From: Tieghemiomyces parasiticus
Taxonomy: Eukaryota; Kickxellomycota; Dimargaritomycetes; Dimargaritales; Dimargaritaceae
Length of the DNA: 32,431 bases
Direction: 5' to 3'
NCBI GenBank assembly: GCA_027575765.1
Contig: JANBPT010000523.1
Span: 1 to 32,431 of the forward strand
A model generated the notes under the pieces. The model made no database searches. It saw nothing but the letters and a program-made list of their open reading frames with translations, and had not been told where the DNA came from. Position 1 is the first letter of the stretch, and each line of letters starts with the position of its first letter. Positions 9,300 through 17,995 of the stretch are shown here, piece after piece. The position numbers and the translations under genes are program-made.

Positions 9300-10961
9300 T
9301 CATTTGCGCGAAATTCCGCTCAGAAGGTTATCTAGTAGCCCACCACCGCCGCCGGCTCGGCCACCACCCCCACCACTACCGGAATGGGAAGCCGAGGGCG
9401 CCGGTCGATTGTGCGAGGAGTGATCACCACCACTGCCGCCTCTGGGCCGCCCGGCGTCGACGGGACGAGCGAGGGGGACCTGCCAAATCTGCAAACACCG
9501 GTTGGCAATGAGGTTCGGATCGAGAGCGGGTACGATGGGTTCCTCACCAGCAGCGTGCTTGCTAATCCGCTGCAACGACTTGAGCTGGGCCATGATATGT
9601 TTGCCGTTGACCGTTTCGAGCCACGTCGTAAATGGTTCGTCTGCCAGCATGACGACTGGGTCGACCAGGCAGAGCCGGTCGGAGTCAAACTCGGCGCCCC
9701 CTTCATCCATGCACTGGAACATGTAGGCCACGGCGCCCTCGAGGAATTCAAAGAGAGCCGGTTGGTAGACGCGGAGACCACGGCACAGAAGGTACCGTTT
9801 GGCAGCCCAGGGGTCACAGGGCGGCACTGGCCGGGTCAGCAGGGTTTCCTCGAAGTATTGGTGCAGGAGGTAGAGTACGCTAACCGCTAGCGGGGTGGCG
9901 AGGTGACCAACGGTAAAGAGCGCCTGGCCACCCTGGCGGAGGGTCCGGAACATGATGATCAGTTGGTTGAGCACGGCCTCATTGACGTGGCTTCCGTCGG
10001 AGGGTGCCGTGGACAAGTGGGGGCCCAACATGTTACCCAGGACGAGATGGGCGCCGTGGTTAGACGTCCGTGCGGCCACCTCACTGGCCAGGGTTTCCAG
10101 GTCATTGGGCAGGAGCGCCGACTGTTGGTCGCGAAATACGTGGAAACCGTCCTTTACGATCGGCCGGCTGTAGAACTTGGCCGGGGCCAGTGCCGGATAG
10201 TCTGGCGGAGAAGCGGCCCAACCGTACACGCGCTGGCGGCCGGAGTGTTTCCGCCAGAGCAGGTAGTCCGAGGCCGTGCCGGCGTCGGCCGGGTACAGGT
10301 CAATAAAGTAGAACGTGGCGTCGATGGGGGCATTGTAGGTTGAGACGTGGAAAAGGTAGTCCAAAGCGGCCAGCTCGAGTGCTCGGCTGCCGCCGCCGCT
10401 GCTGTTAAACACGGACCGGGCGCGCGCGTTGGGTCCCACCGCGGGATTTTCAAGCCACCGGCCGGCCGCTACCTGGTCGGGGGCCGTAGACCGCCCCAAT
10501 TTGGTTTCCAGGGCCGTTACCATATCAATTAGGTCTGGATCGGCGAACCTGTCGGCCAGGGTGGCCACCGTCTGGTCGTGATTGCCGCCGCCGTCCGTTT
10601 TGAGGATACAGGTCTGGGCCCAACGCGGGACCTGTTGCTCTAGCAGGACCGGGTTGGCCGTATCCGACTTGAGTACGGCCACGTCACGCGCGGTTCCCAC
10701 GACCTCCTCGGCGGGCGGGCCCTGGGCCGCGACGGTGTCACGCTTCTGTCCCGCGTACGGCGAGTGTCCTGGTGGCCCGTCTCGGGAACCGCGGCCGGAC
10801 ATCCCGCCCGCTGGGTAAGGATGCGTCTCCGGACCATGGCGGCCCTGTCGTGGCCGCGCCAAGGGTCGCGGTACGGTAAAGACTGAGGGTGGCGGGACGG
10901 GTGACACTAGTGGCGTGTTACGATAGCCCTCCTCGGCGTCAGTGTAGAGCGGGGTCTCCAT
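9300..10961 (-). CDS. FtsJ-like methyltransferase-fold protein, probable pseudoenzyme
   Basis: This encodes 553 residues in one exon. The first 110 residues are Pro/Arg/Gly-rich and disordered, and residues 505-545 are Gly/Ser-rich. The middle resembles the Rossmann-like fold of FtsJ/CMTR-type RNA 2'-O-methyltransferases. FYFIDLYPADAGTASDYLLWR (217-237) takes the place of the SAM-binding FLDL-PGGFS-YLL motif, VYGWAAS follows, and LVLGNMLG (306-313) takes the place of the LVxxDG motif. LNQLIIMFRTLRQGGQALFTVG (331-352) and the downstream YLLHQYFEETLL and KRYLLCRGLR (388-397) match the C-terminal part of the fold. By this alignment the catalytic Asp is Asn310, the second catalytic Lys is Gly352 and the Glu of ErYLVCkG is Lys388, and the glycine loop is altered. 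The protein may bind RNA or partners without catalysis. Family assignment is by eye only. Confidence 0.6.
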   Translation of the reverse strand: METPLYTDAEEGYRNTPLVSPVPPPSVFTVPRPLARPRQGRHGPETHPYPAGGMSGRGSRDGPPGHSPYAGQKRDTVAAQGPPAEEVVGTARDVAVLKSDTANPVLLEQQVPRWAQTCILKTDGGGNHDQTVATLADRFADPDLIDMVTALETKLGRSTAPDQVAAGRWLENPAVGPNARARSVFNSSGGGSRALELAALDYLFHVSTYNAPIDATFYFIDLYPADAGTASDYLLWRKHSGRQRVYGWAASPPDYPALAPAKFYSRPIVKDGFHVFRDQQSALLPNDLETLASEVAARTSNHGAHLVLGNMLGPHLSTAPSDGSHVNEAVLNQLIIMFRTLRQGGQALFTVGHLATPLAVSVLYLLHQYFEETLLTRPVPPCDPWAAKRYLLCRGLRVYQPALFEFLEGAVAYMFQCMDEGGAEFDSDRLCLVDPVVMLADEPFTTWLETVNGKHIMAQLKSLQRISKHAAGEEPIVPALDPNLIANRCLQIWQVPLARPVDAGRPRGGSGGDHSSHNRPAPSASHSGSGGGGGRAGGGGGLLDNLLSGISRK

Positions 10962-11466
10962 GAGATCCTAGCGGGAGATAGTGGGGTGTGGGAGGCTTAG
11001 GCGGGAGGGAGGGGGGAGCGCTGGGCGCAATATGGTCAAAATGGAACTATTCCCTTCAGCAGATAGAACAGGAATTGAAACCGGTGTGGTGTGTGGCACA
11101 CAATGGTGAAGAAGGGGGCCAGAGGACTGGTCTTGTGTAGTAACGCATAAATGGGTTGACATTGGCGAGGAGAGTAACGAGGGCCTGAGCGATGAGGTGT
11201 TTTGTGTGGTATACTGGTTCGGTTGGCCGATGGCGCTTTAGCAATTTTGTCACCGACTTGGCCGTGTAATTGTCAGCCGAGAGGTATGGCATTTGACGAT
11301 TCCCCTATCGGAACTTGTGATGCCGACGTGCCTACTCTTGATTGATTTTCTTCCCAGCCACTCATTATGTCTAGTCTGTGCCCTGAGCTCCATTCCGTCT
11401 CGCCACATCAGGACAGTTAAACTAGCTAAGGTGACTCTGGTATATTACAGCTGACGACCATTAATT
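10962..11466. other. Divergent promoter region, FtsJ-like / HAUS2-like
   Basis: About 505 bp separate the two divergent start codons. No TATA box is evident for either gene. Nothing else recognisable is present. Confidence 0.45.
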
Positions 11467-12557
11467 ATGTCCGCTAGTAACCCTTATGAAGACGTTCTAC
11501 GGCTGGCGGCCCAGGCCGGCCTCCAGCCCCAGGTAAGGTTAGATGGGCCATCTTTCCCAGGAAAATAAGCCATGACAGCCATTGAACCCCCTTCTAAGCC
11601 GCACCAATGTAGAGGTCCGGTCGAATTTGGCAGTGCGAGCGAGCAACTAACTGACCCCTCCATAGACCGTCCTGTTTATTCAAACCGACCTCCCATGCTA
11701 GCCCCAGCCGGATCTGTTGGACAACGAGGCCGTTCCGGAATTAACGCGGCGTCGGCGGCAAGAGTTACTCACCGACACGACACGCATGTCTGAGATGCTG
11801 AACGAACTGGTGGCGTTCCGTACACGGACCAACAAGGTAAATATCTAGAGGGTATAGTGGCTTGTACGTATAGTACTGGCTGAGGCCAATGGATGGCCCA
11901 TATGGGTGATATTAACCCTACTTGTGCGATCCACCCGGCCTTCCCTGGGACTTTCTGTTACCTCAATATCAAGGTGGCCCATCAGATCCTCGACGTGGCC
12001 GACCGCCGGCAGATGCATGGTTTAGAAGACGGTCGCCAATTAGGTAAGTTTACTAGACGTCAGTCTCCCATTTTTGATTCAGAGTAATTACCTGTGTTTT
12101 GATACCAATTGCCTCCAACCTCTATCCGGCGTGTGGTGTCCATTCACACCCATACAAGCACACTAATTACCTGGTTTTCACCGCACGGTTGGGGGGGGGA
12201 GGTAATTCAGGCCGGCTTATTGAGCGACTACGAAGCTTTCTAGACCACGCCAGAGAACTCGTTTCACTTCAGGCCAAGGTACGCAGCGAGCTGAAGCATA
12301 GCCACGTGGGTGACCAGCACCTCCTACTCCCGCTGGCATACCAATCCGACCTGGTAGACCTCCTCCGGCGCGTCCTGACTGTCATCCACGGGCTGCAAGG
12401 ACACCTCGCCACCGTCGCCAGGGTTGCTGATGTAAAGTTGGATGCGCCGGCCTTGGCCGAGAGTATACGCGAGCTGCACAGGACCGAGATGGTCTGCAGC
12501 CAGTACCTCGACGCCGCTGAGCAGTTGGGCCATGCCTGGGAACAAGTTTCCAACTAA
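11467..12557 (+). CDS. Probable augmin subunit 2 (HAUS2-like), four exons
   Basis: The gene is spliced: exons 11467-11532, 11702-11836, 11974-12043 and 12211-12557, with three GT-AG introns of 169, 137 and 167 nt. The product is 205 residues. It begins MSASNPYEDVLRLAAQAG and is otherwise almost wholly helical. The second half carries ...ADRRQMH..., then LSLQAKVRSEL-like heptads, LLLPLAYQSDLVDLL, and a LTVIHGLQGHLATV segment. This order (NP-W/Y near the start, then D-ADxxH, a helix, LPxxxxYxxxxVxLL, IxxLxxHLxTI) is what I recall of HAUS2/Cep27, a subunit of the eight-protein augmin complex that nucleates microtubules on existing spindle microtubules. It has no catalytic motif. A different coiled-coil complex subunit remains possible. 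The acceptor of intron 1 has a rival at 11665 that would bring in a stop codon. Confidence 0.55.
12191..12199 (+). repeat. G9 homopolymer near the 3' end of intron 3
   Basis: Nine G in a row lie 12 bp before the acceptor AG at 12209-12210, where a pyrimidine tract would be expected. Such a run is prone to length error in assembly, but it lies in the intron and does not affect the predicted protein. Confidence 0.7.
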
Positions 12558-13120
12558 ATTATTGAACGAGCTATATTCAAGTATGGAACCAGTGAAGTCC
12601 AGGCGACATTGGCAATGTAACACAACCAGATACTTCACTTGAGATTCACCAGGGGGGGAGGTTTATATTACATGGTTTGGCCGATGCCGGCTTCCCTATT
12701 ACCACGTCGTACCGTGTTATAGTTTACGGGCACTGGTATTCGCGTGAGATCCGTATAAAGAGCTGTTTCTAACCCCAGTCATAAATTTCGGCAGCTCCCT
12801 TTGTCGGAGGACACGCCAATGTAGCCGGGAAATCAGACACTCCAAGTTAGGCTCGGCTATCATAGGGTCTGTTTGATACATGTACGGAGACGAATGACCA
12901 CCGGGCTGAGCCTGTGGGCCAATAAAATGACAGCAGGCCTTGCTCGCATAAGATATACATGGCCCGCGCTGTGCCGTCTGCAGTAAGACTCAACGGCCGG
13001 TTAGCGGAAAAGCGAAAAGGCTCAGTTTAATCAACCAGGTACTACTTCGTGCTGGAGTTTAGGAGGTATCGAGACAGGGAAAGTAAAGAAACGTATAATA
13101 TTCGTACAGAGAGCGATGGT
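12558..13120. other. Intergenic region between convergent genes
   Basis: No gene recognised. It holds the 3' UTR of the HAUS2-like gene, with a candidate AATAAA at 12921-12926 (+), a rather long 364 nt after the stop, and the 3' side of the Pmp3 gene. Confidence 0.45.
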
Positions 13121-13139
13121 AGACCACCCATGGTGGTCT
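13121..13139. repeat. Perfect 8-bp hairpin downstream of Pmp3
   Basis: AGACCACC and GGTGGTCT flank a 3-nt loop. It lies 90-108 bases past the Pmp3 stop codon on the minus strand, so it would be in the 3' UTR if transcription reaches it. It may be a 3' UTR stem-loop or a processing aid, or a chance palindrome. Confidence 0.5.
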
Positions 13140-13228
13140 GGTGACAAAGACCACGACAAAGTTGGGCGGCCTTGACACGTGTTGTGGACCAGAGTTGGAC
13201 TGGTGCTGTTGGTACACACAGCGACGGC

Positions 13229-13763
13229 TTAGGGCTTACGGTCGCTAGCCTTGGTCTTGGTGTCGCCCTTGACTGGAAAACGGGTGAAGCGTAGATAGGT
13301 GGCGATGGGGTCCGTTAGAGTCAATGCAAGCAGTTCGAAAGGGGTTGGCAGAGCTTTTGAGGAAAACGAAACATTGCAGGTCTTCTTGTACGCCCAACCT
13401 AGTAATCTATTGCTTACCAATGCTGCCGTAGCTGGGTGGGGCGTCATGCTGCTGGGAGGAGGAGGAGGAGGGGCCCTGGGCGACACGGGGGTCGTGCACG
13501 ACGATAACGTTACCGCCTTCGCGCTGGTGCTGCTGGTGACCGTCACAGGGGGGCTGGACATGGGTGGGTAGCTGCTGGTAGTCGCCGCCACTATACTTGA
13601 TGACCAGGTACCAGGCGTGAATGACACCGGGCACGTACCCGAGAATGGTGAGGGCGCAGTTGATAATGAAATCGGCACCGCAACCGCGCTTCAGCAGGGC
13701 GCCTAGCGGCGGAAAGAGGAAGCCAATCAGGAGCAATAGGACGTCGGTGGTGTTGAGCGCCAT
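13229..13763 (-). CDS. PMP3: Pmp3-family plasma membrane proteolipid, two exons
   Basis: Exon 1 is 13418-13763 and exon 2 is 13229-13272, with a 145-nt GT-AG intron (donor GTAAGC, acceptor TTTCCAG). The spliced product is 129 residues. Residues 1-55 form the Pmp3/UPF0057 core: two hydrophobic helices (about 6-27 and 33-53) with FPPLGALLKRGCG and INCALTILGYVPGVIHAWY. A hydrophilic tail with Gln/His and Ser runs follows. Splicing replaces an early stop after GSIGKQ with the tail VKGDTKTKASDRKP. That tail resembles the VKGD-type end of filamentous-fungal Pmp3 homologues and supports the intron. Pmp3 helps keep plasma-membrane potential and salt tolerance in yeast. An unspliced 118-residue form ending GKQ is possible. 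Confidence 0.93.
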
Positions 13764-15404
13764 TGTGCACGGGCGGAGATGTCTCGGTGGGAAGGGGTTG
13801 GTAAGGCTGGGTTTGATGGAGACTCGGAAAACTAGAAAGGAAAGGCGGAATTGTGAAGCTAAGAAACGGCTAACTGGAAATGGGCGGGTTTATTGAGAAA
13901 AGAAATAGGCCAGGGCGGGCAACGGGTCATAGGAGAGGAGGGGGGACTTGGCAGTGGAGCGGTGAAAGTATTACAGGGGTCTCCCGCGGCAGGTGACGCC
14001 AGGTTAGGGCTGCGGGTGTCGCTTAGGGAATATTGGCAGGCAGGGAGGGAGAGTGATACGGAGTGGGAAACGTCATGCGGCCACGCTAACTCCCCCCAGG
14101 CCTGGCCGGCCGTACGATCGTCCCTAGTACGGTTTAGTTCACCCGGCCCCATCTCTCGGTCTTTGGTGATGACGAAACTATCGAGGGGTCGCAGACGGCG
14201 GGGACGTCTACTTGAACTCTCGGCCCTGCAAGGTGCCGCGCAGCGTGGCCACTATCGTACCGCCTACTTGCAGCGAGGGGCCCTGCATCTGTAAAGCCGA
14301 GGATCATCCGCCAAGTCGCCTTTAGCGTATCTCCTGTGAGCCTCCACCCCCACGCCTTGTTTTTGAGGCCCATGGTACCTAGTCAGGCCATGGGTCTATA
14401 CATGGGGCGATTTGTGACGCAGAATTCCCTATTCCACGACGGCCGATCCAAAGTACCTCCCCCTCCTCGTCCTCTATGGTGGTGGCCCGGAATCTTCAAG
14501 ATAAATGGTCAAGCACCCCTCTACAGCTCGGCGAGCATCGGGTGGGCTGGGCCGCATCTTCAATTGAGCCAATCCTGTCCTCTCATTGCGGCTAAAATCA
14601 CTGACGTCATGTGGCCCATGCACCCAAACCGCCGGTGTAGATGGCCTGGGTGATGATGCGCAACGCTGGCCCGACTTGGCCCTGTGAAGGGAGTGCTTCA
14701 CCACGGCCAGGAACCGCTACCGCGTCGAGAGAGAAAGGTATACCTTTGTACATAACCTTCATAAACTAGTAAATGCGATCGCTAAGGGCCGCCCGTAACC
14801 AGGCATGGTGGCTCCGGTGGTAAAGGAGCAGGACACGGGCCCTTTCGTTGGCCACATAGGTATTGGACGACTGGACGGCAGAGCACCACCCCGTTATCAC
14901 CGCTGCTGCACCCTACCAGTCCCAGAGGGATCCCCCGACGACCCTTTATCGATAGGCCTCTCCCAGCAGATCCCCTAGTCGGCGTTCTGACGTGTCGACC
15001 CGGTCTCAAACCCGGCCGGGCGATGTAGGAGACCCCCCCCCCCACAACAGGTCTTACCACCTCAGTCCCACTCGCCGCTATACGTCGCACGTTGTACCCT
15101 GACTGGCGCACTAGTTCCACAAGGCCCTCCCCCCGCCCCATCGTCTATTGCTCAATAGGGCCCATCAGCGCTCCGCACTCCCCCAACGCTGCGTAATCGA
15201 CCCGCCCACTCCGCCTGCGCAAGGGTCTCCAGGCCCTTTCCCCGGTCTCTTACCGCGCCGAGCACCCAGTCCACCCGATCCGCTCCGCCCCCTTTTTCCT
15301 TTCCTTTATACTTCTGCTCAGCCGGCTCCTCTCCGTGCTCCCCTTGTCCCATTTCGCTTCACTTATCTATTCAACCTTGTCACTTCCTCCTTCACCAGTC
15401 CACT
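13764..15404. other. 1.6-kb divergent intergenic region, Pmp3 / phosphoglycerate mutase
   Basis: No gene is recognised; the frames inside are under 135 codons and motif-free. The last 200 bp before the mutase are strongly C/T-rich on the plus strand (about 15220-15404), as is usual in promoters of highly expressed fungal genes, and a TTTATA word occurs near 15304. A run of 12 C lies near 15032. A 7-bp inverted repeat (CCCATGG/CCATGGG) lies at 14369-14394. Confidence 0.4.
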
Positions 15405-16940
15405 ATGACCAAGACCGCCCCCAAGAACAAGGCCTGCCTGATCGTCATCGACGGCTGGGGCATCGCCCCCGAGCCCAACACCAAGGGCGACGCCATTTGG
15501 CACGCCGAGACCCCAGTCATGGACAAGCTCGAGAAGGACTACCCCTTCGCCAAGCTGTTCGCCCACGGTAACGCCGTCGGTCTCCCCGAGGGCCTCATGG
15601 GCAACTCCGAGGTGGGCCACCTCAACATCGGCGCCGGCCGCATCGTCTACCAAGACATCGTGCGCATCGACCTGGCCCTCAAGAAGAACGAGTTTGGCTC
15701 CACCCCCAACATCCGCGCCTCGTTCCAGCACGCCAAGGACACCAACGGCCGCCTGCACCTGCTGGGTCTGGTATCGGACGGCGGCGTCCACGGCCACATC
15801 AAGCACCTGTTCGGCCTGCTCCGCGTGGCCAAGGATATGGGCATTCCAGAGACCTATGTGCACTTCTTCGCCGATGGCCGCGACACCTCTCCGCGCTCCA
15901 CCACCCGGTACCTCAAGGAGCTGCTGGATTTCATGGCCGAGCTCAAGTACGGCCGTCTGGCCACCATCACCGGGCGCTACTATGCCATGGACCGCGACAA
16001 GCGCTGGGAGCGGATCCAGATTGCCTTCGACGGCATGACCCAAGGCAAGGGCGAGAAGACCGACGACCCGATGGCCACCGTAGAGGCCCGCTACGCCAAG
16101 GATGAAACGGACGAGTTCCTCAAGCCCATCATTGTGGACGAGGCCGGCCAGATTGGTGACAACGATACCCTCTTCTTCTTTGACTTCCGCGCCGACCGCA
16201 TGCGCGAGATCACTCAGACCTTTGGCATCGCGCCTCCGCCGTTCGACACCAAGGTGCCGAGCAACCTGCACATCACCACCATGACCCGCTACAAGACTGA
16301 CTTCCCGTTCCACATTGCCTTCCCGCCGCACAGCATGAAGAACGTGCTGGCCGAGTGGCTGGGCCACCTCGAGGTCCCGCAGTGCCACGTAGCCGAGACC
16401 GAGAAGTACGCCCACGTCACCTTCTTCTTCAACGGCGGTACCGAGGCCCAGTTCCCTGAAGAACACCGTGACCTCATCGCGTCGCCCAAGGTGGCCACTT
16501 ACGACTTGGATCCCAAGATGAGCGCGGGCCCCGTGGGCGACAAGGTGGCCGAGGAGGTTGCGTCCGGCAAGTACCCGTTTGTCATGTGCAATTTTGCGCC
16601 GCCCGACATGGTGGGCCACACGGGTATCTACGAGGCCGCCATCAAGGGCGTGGAGGCCACCGATCAGGCCATCGGCACCATCTACGAAGCCTGCAAGAAG
16701 CACGGCTACGCGCTATTCGTCACCTCCGACCACGGTAACGCCGAAAAAATGCTCAGCGACGACCACAAGAGCCCCCATACCGCCCATACTACCGCCCAGG
16801 TGCCCTTCGTCATGACCTCCAACGACAGAAAGTTCAAGCCCCGTGATGACGGCGCCCTCTGCGACGTCGCCCCCACGATCCTGGCCTACATGGGTCTACC
16901 GCAGCCCGAGGAAATGACTGGCAGTTCCCTGCTGGCCTAG
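15405..16940 (+). CDS. 2,3-bisphosphoglycerate-independent phosphoglycerate mutase
   Basis: This encodes 511 residues in one exon, the usual length of the family. It interconverts 3-phosphoglycerate and 2-phosphoglycerate in glycolysis through a phosphoserine, with two manganese ions, and belongs to the alkaline-phosphatase superfamily. Visible landmarks are Asp16 in VIDGWG, the nucleophile Ser68 in LMGNSEVGHLNIGAGR, SDGGVHGH (125-131), ADGRD (156-160) and RYYAMDRDKRW (191-201). The metal ligands are Asp401 and His405 in PPDMVGHTG, Asp442 and His443 in TSDHGNAEKM, and His461 in HTAHTT. All appear intact. Codons end mostly in C or G, and the upstream region is pyrimidine-rich; both suggest high expression. 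It is unrelated to the cofactor-dependent enzyme of yeasts. A poly(A) signal lies 113 nt past the stop. Confidence 0.98.
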   Translation: MTKTAPKNKACLIVIDGWGIAPEPNTKGDAIWHAETPVMDKLEKDYPFAKLFAHGNAVGLPEGLMGNSEVGHLNIGAGRIVYQDIVRIDLALKKNEFGSTPNIRASFQHAKDTNGRLHLLGLVSDGGVHGHIKHLFGLLRVAKDMGIPETYVHFFADGRDTSPRSTTRYLKELLDFMAELKYGRLATITGRYYAMDRDKRWERIQIAFDGMTQGKGEKTDDPMATVEARYAKDETDEFLKPIIVDEAGQIGDNDTLFFFDFRADRMREITQTFGIAPPPFDTKVPSNLHITTMTRYKTDFPFHIAFPPHSMKNVLAEWLGHLEVPQCHVAETEKYAHVTFFFNGGTEAQFPEEHRDLIASPKVATYDLDPKMSAGPVGDKVAEEVASGKYPFVMCNFAPPDMVGHTGIYEAAIKGVEATDQAIGTIYEACKKHGYALFVTSDHGNAEKMLSDDHKSPHTAHTTAQVPFVMTSNDRKFKPRDDGALCDVAPTILAYMGLPQPEEMTGSSLLA

Positions 16941-17827
16941 ACAGAGGCCGTAGATAGGCGCACTTCGTGTCTCGGACGGCCCGTTTAAGGGGTGGCTATT
17001 CATTCTATTTTTTCAAGTTTTTCAAGGCACCTCATTTTATTCCGGTTTAGCCAATAAAATTTCACATCAAAAGGGTTGGATTAGATATTCCAGTGCGCGT
17101 AAGCCGTCGTGGGGCTGTCAGGTCAATTCGGATGTTTAGGAATCAGCGCGACAAGTTGTACAGAGGATGTATACAAATCGCCACAAGTGTATACCCGATA
17201 GGTATTCTATATGACGGCTGTGGTGCCCAAAAACCCGCACTAGGTCAGTGCAGGTTAGCATCGCCTTGTATCTCCAACACGTGTACGCCACCATGCGACC
17301 AACTCCCGCCTCGCAGGATATGGCCATGCATCTCCGTCCGAACTCATACTATTTACATGAACTCACGAAACCTTTGGTCCCCCCCCCGGAACCACCTCCG
17401 AAACTGTGACCCCTCGCAGCTCAACCTTGCTATATGAACCACCGAGTTCGCCTTCGTGAACCCGGTCTCCGTTTTTGTTACCTTTCATACGTTTGTATTG
17501 CTTGACAAGCGCGTAGCACTTTTGCCATCTACAGGTGGCCCCCTATTCCTATTCTTTACCCCTACATTCCCCTCTGCTACGCCATCCCTCCCTCGACTCC
17601 CATAGCCTCCGTTACGGATACCACGGTATCGCTGGCGTTTTATGGTGGGTAAAACGCTCGCCTTACTGCTGTGGCGAACCGTTGCCGCAGTTACCGCAGC
17701 AGATGGGCAGTCTTTGTTGGCTTTCACCAGTATTTTTTGGGCCGCAGTCGATCGCACCCTAGCGGTTTCCTTAGGCCGCCACTCTCGAGGACCTGCCACC
17801 TCGGGAATACCAATGAATGGCGTGCGG
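16941..17827. other. Intergenic region, mutase 3' UTR and RQC2 upstream region
   Basis: No gene recognised. It contains the mutase 3' UTR and a C8 run near 17379. A minus-strand frame of 129 codons at 17485-17874 has no recognisable motif and overlaps the likely RQC2 promoter, so it was not accepted as a gene. Confidence 0.4.
17053..17058 (+). terminator. Poly(A) signal AATAAA of the mutase gene
   Basis: AATAAA in a T-rich context, 113 nt after the mutase stop codon. No competing signal lies closer. Confidence 0.65.
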
Positions 17828-17833
17828 TATAAA
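17828..17833 (+). promoter_or_regulatory. TATA box of the RQC2 gene
   Basis: TATAAA in the context GGTATAAAGC, 163 bp upstream of the ATG. A second TATAAA at 17982-17987 is only nine bases before the ATG and so is unlikely to be the functional one. Confidence 0.45.
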
Positions 17834-17995
17834 GCGACCACCGGTTGCCCCTCCCCATCTCTCGCATACGTCACAAGTGCATCCAGTCCTTGCTTTTCGA
17901 CCCTTCCCGCCTTACTACGCCCCCCTCCCTTTAAGTGTGCACATCTCTTTGCATTTCTTTATTCCCACCGCACCCGCTCGATATAAACCACGCCG

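Noticed and set aside
15363..16703. 446-codon minus-strand open frame across the phosphoglycerate mutase gene
   Set aside because: It is fully antisense to a strongly supported enzyme whose codons end in C or G. That bias removes stops from the opposite strand, and the product has no domain and a Val/Gly/Leu-rich composition typical of such shadows.
17982..17987. TATAAA immediately before the RQC2 start codon
   Set aside because: It is only nine bases from the ATG, so a TATA-directed start would fall inside the coding sequence. The box at 17828 fits better.
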